Both the position numbers and the translations under genes were made by a program. The notes under the pieces are model-generated. The model was not told the DNA's origin, did not search any database, and worked only from the letters and a program-made list of their open reading frames with translations. Positions 6,401 through 7,435 of a DNA stretch of 7,435 nt are shown in pieces (position 1 is the stretch's first letter; the number at the start of each line of letters is the position of its first letter). This DNA comes from Nitrospirota bacterium (GTDB lineage Bacteria > Nitrospirota > UBA9217), in NCBI GenBank assembly GCA_017885365.1, contig JAFNGD010000274.1, positions 2,961-10,395 of the forward strand. Direction: 5' to 3'.

Positions 6401-7435
6401 CACCGGACCCACGAACGGCTGTATCGCGGCAGACTACTACAGCCGCGACGAGATCAGGAAGCACTATTCGAAGAACCTGCAGCAGGTCAACGACGGCACC
6501 GGGAACAAGGTCTTCGGCAGGTTCAATAAGCCCGCCACCGGGTCTCTCGCGATCGGGGGCACGCCGGCACTGGCGGCCTACGACCTCGGAACGACCTGCG
6601 TAACCAATCGGCAGACCGGTGCAACGGGACCCTGCACGGACGGCGGCTATATCAGCACCACGGTGACGGAGAAGCAGCTCCTGGGCTACAATGACGCTGA
6701 TTTCGCGAAACTGACGAATTTCAGCACCATGCAGGCGACTGACGCATGTACAAACTGCCATACGCAAAGCCTGACATCGATGAACCATCCGTCAGGCACA
6801 GGAACACCGTCGTCGTGCGCAGCCTGCCATTTGGCCGGCACACCAGCAATGCAGGTCCATGTGGGAGTACCGATCAATGTTCAGACTGCCTGCGGTCAGT
6901 GCCACGGCGGTTCAGCAGGAACAGGCGGCACGACAAATGGCGCTCCGTACTTCATCGCGGCCCAGCTAGATCAGTATGCAAACAACATCCACGGCGTTTC
7001 GCCTGTTGCCCGCTTCACCTGGTCAACGTCGTCGACCGTGGACTATCTGGTGCTGTATGATGCATCAGCCACAACCTGCCCGACCGGCGGCACGTGCACC
7101 TACTCCTGGAGCACGGGTGAGACCGGCATAACTACGTCTCATCCGTTCACCAGCAACGCAACAACGACAGTGACGTTGACGGTCACGAGCAGCCTGGGCG
7201 GCAGCGATAGTACTTCACTCGCTGTCACGCCGAAGTACGTGGCCGGCAATCCGACGTCACTTGATGGTAGCTTATCGGTGGTGACGACCGGCTTTACGTC
7301 GACCGTCGGCTGGACGGTTTCCGGCGGTGTCGCACCGTATACCATCAGGGCAAACTGGGGCGATGGCCAAATCAACACAATAAGCTCGGCACCAGCTGGT
7401 GCCGGCTCCCTGGGCCATACCTACGTCACTGCCGG
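3474..7435 (+). CDS. Giant secreted multiheme cytochrome c with PKD repeats; in-frame TGA (candidate selenoprotein); 3' partial
   Basis: Likely an exported or outer-surface electron-transfer protein; 1320 residues lie in the window and no stop is reached. Residues 1-27 are a Sec signal peptide (K3/K5/R7, hydrophobic core, AFA cleavage before A28). Eleven CxxCH heme motifs begin at residues 54, 197, 266, 369, 539, 598, 631, 826, 1092, 1115 and 1140, all in one frame. CLGCA at 460 looks like a heme site lacking its His. Residues 60-90 and 850-1080 hold extra non-heme Cys. PKD/Ig-like repeats fill about 1175-1255 and 1262 onward (WGDG at 1295-1298, HTY at 1315). Codon 162 is TGA; the frame continues unshifted as PPSNRQLAAK into the second heme motif. 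Trp is encoded by TGG and no other TGA occurs, so general recoding is unlikely. Selenocysteine is my preferred reading; a nonsense mutation or sequence error is the alternative. Starting separately at ATG 4035 would give a cytochrome with no signal peptide and a weak Shine-Dalgarno. Confidence 0.85.
3957..3959 (+). other. In-frame TGA, candidate selenocysteine codon
   Basis: TGA follows codons for GMYGRY and is followed in the same frame by codons for PPSNRQL, with 25 sense codons before the next Met (4035). Both sides read as one protein. The upstream part carries the signal peptide and first heme; the downstream part carries the other ten. Cys (TGC/TGT) is one base away from TGA, as expected for a Cys/Sec exchange. 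Trp (TGG) is also one base away, so mutation to stop is possible. Confidence 0.6.
3971..3984 (+). promoter_or_regulatory. SECIS-like hairpin 11 nt after the TGA
   Basis: CCGCC (3971-3975), loop AGTT (3976-3979), GGCGG (3980-3984): a perfect 5-bp stem. Eleven bases separate the TGA from the stem and 16 separate it from the loop. Known bacterial SECIS elements, bound by SelB, have a short stem, a G among the first two loop bases (GU in E. coli fdhF) and a loop roughly 16-37 nt from the UGA. All three hold here. The bulged U of the E. coli element is not evident. Short GC-rich hairpins also occur by chance, so the position is the main evidence. Confidence 0.55.

Noticed and set aside
4812..6788. 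Long minus-strand open frames (309 and 333 residues)
   Set aside because: Antisense shadows of the GC-rich cytochrome coding sequence, with no domain sense and no start signals.
4035..7435. Separate second cytochrome gene starting at ATG 4035
   Set aside because: It lacks a signal peptide, has only a weak GAAAGAAG upstream, and the frame runs without a stop from 3960 into it with protein-like sequence.

Overview
The window looks like an accessory stretch of an anaerobic, metal- or mineral-respiring bacterium. A Nitrospirota or Geobacter-like (Desulfuromonadia/Desulfobacterota) relative fits best. That is an inference from the very large secreted multiheme c-type cytochrome, a sigma-54-type promoter, and intergenic repeats of the CTGTTGAAAAA / GAGATTGC kind. 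No taxonomic marker gene is present.

Layout. Positions 1-113 are a gene tail region with a short purine-rich heptamer tandem repeat. On the minus strand, 114-1355 encodes a UMF1/Atg22-like MFS membrane transporter. A long stretch (1356-2285) has no convincing gene and becomes AT-rich. Its end carries a paired direct repeat, a long inverted repeat and a very good sigma-54 (-24/-12) promoter, all pointing at a small protein with two CxxC pairs (2343-2528). That gene is closed by a strong intrinsic terminator (2571-2624). Between 2640 and 3470 lies an 800-bp repeat- and hairpin-rich intergenic region: a MITE-like element with terminal inverted repeats (2654-2830), a 17-nt hairpin, two tandem copies of a long hairpin unit (2970-3123), a possible promoter, an 11-bp-stem structured leader (3264-3337), and two short palindromes just before the ribosome binding site of the next gene.

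From 3474 to the right edge a single plus-strand reading frame encodes a giant secreted multiheme cytochrome: signal peptide, 11 canonical CxxCH motifs, a Cys-rich heme-free segment, then PKD/Ig-like repeats. It runs off the window. The main observation is that this frame is interrupted exactly once, by TGA at 3957-3959 (codon 162). The frame continues without a shift on the other side, with protein-like sequence and the next heme motif. Eleven nucleotides after the TGA there is a perfect 5-bp hairpin with an AGUU loop. This is the geometry of a bacterial SECIS element: G in the first two loop bases, loop 16 nt after the UGA. The simplest exciting reading is a selenocysteine-containing multiheme cytochrome; the dull alternative is a nonsense mutation. 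A gene finder unaware of selenocysteine would split this into a 161-residue protein with one heme motif and a signal-less cytochrome starting at 4035.
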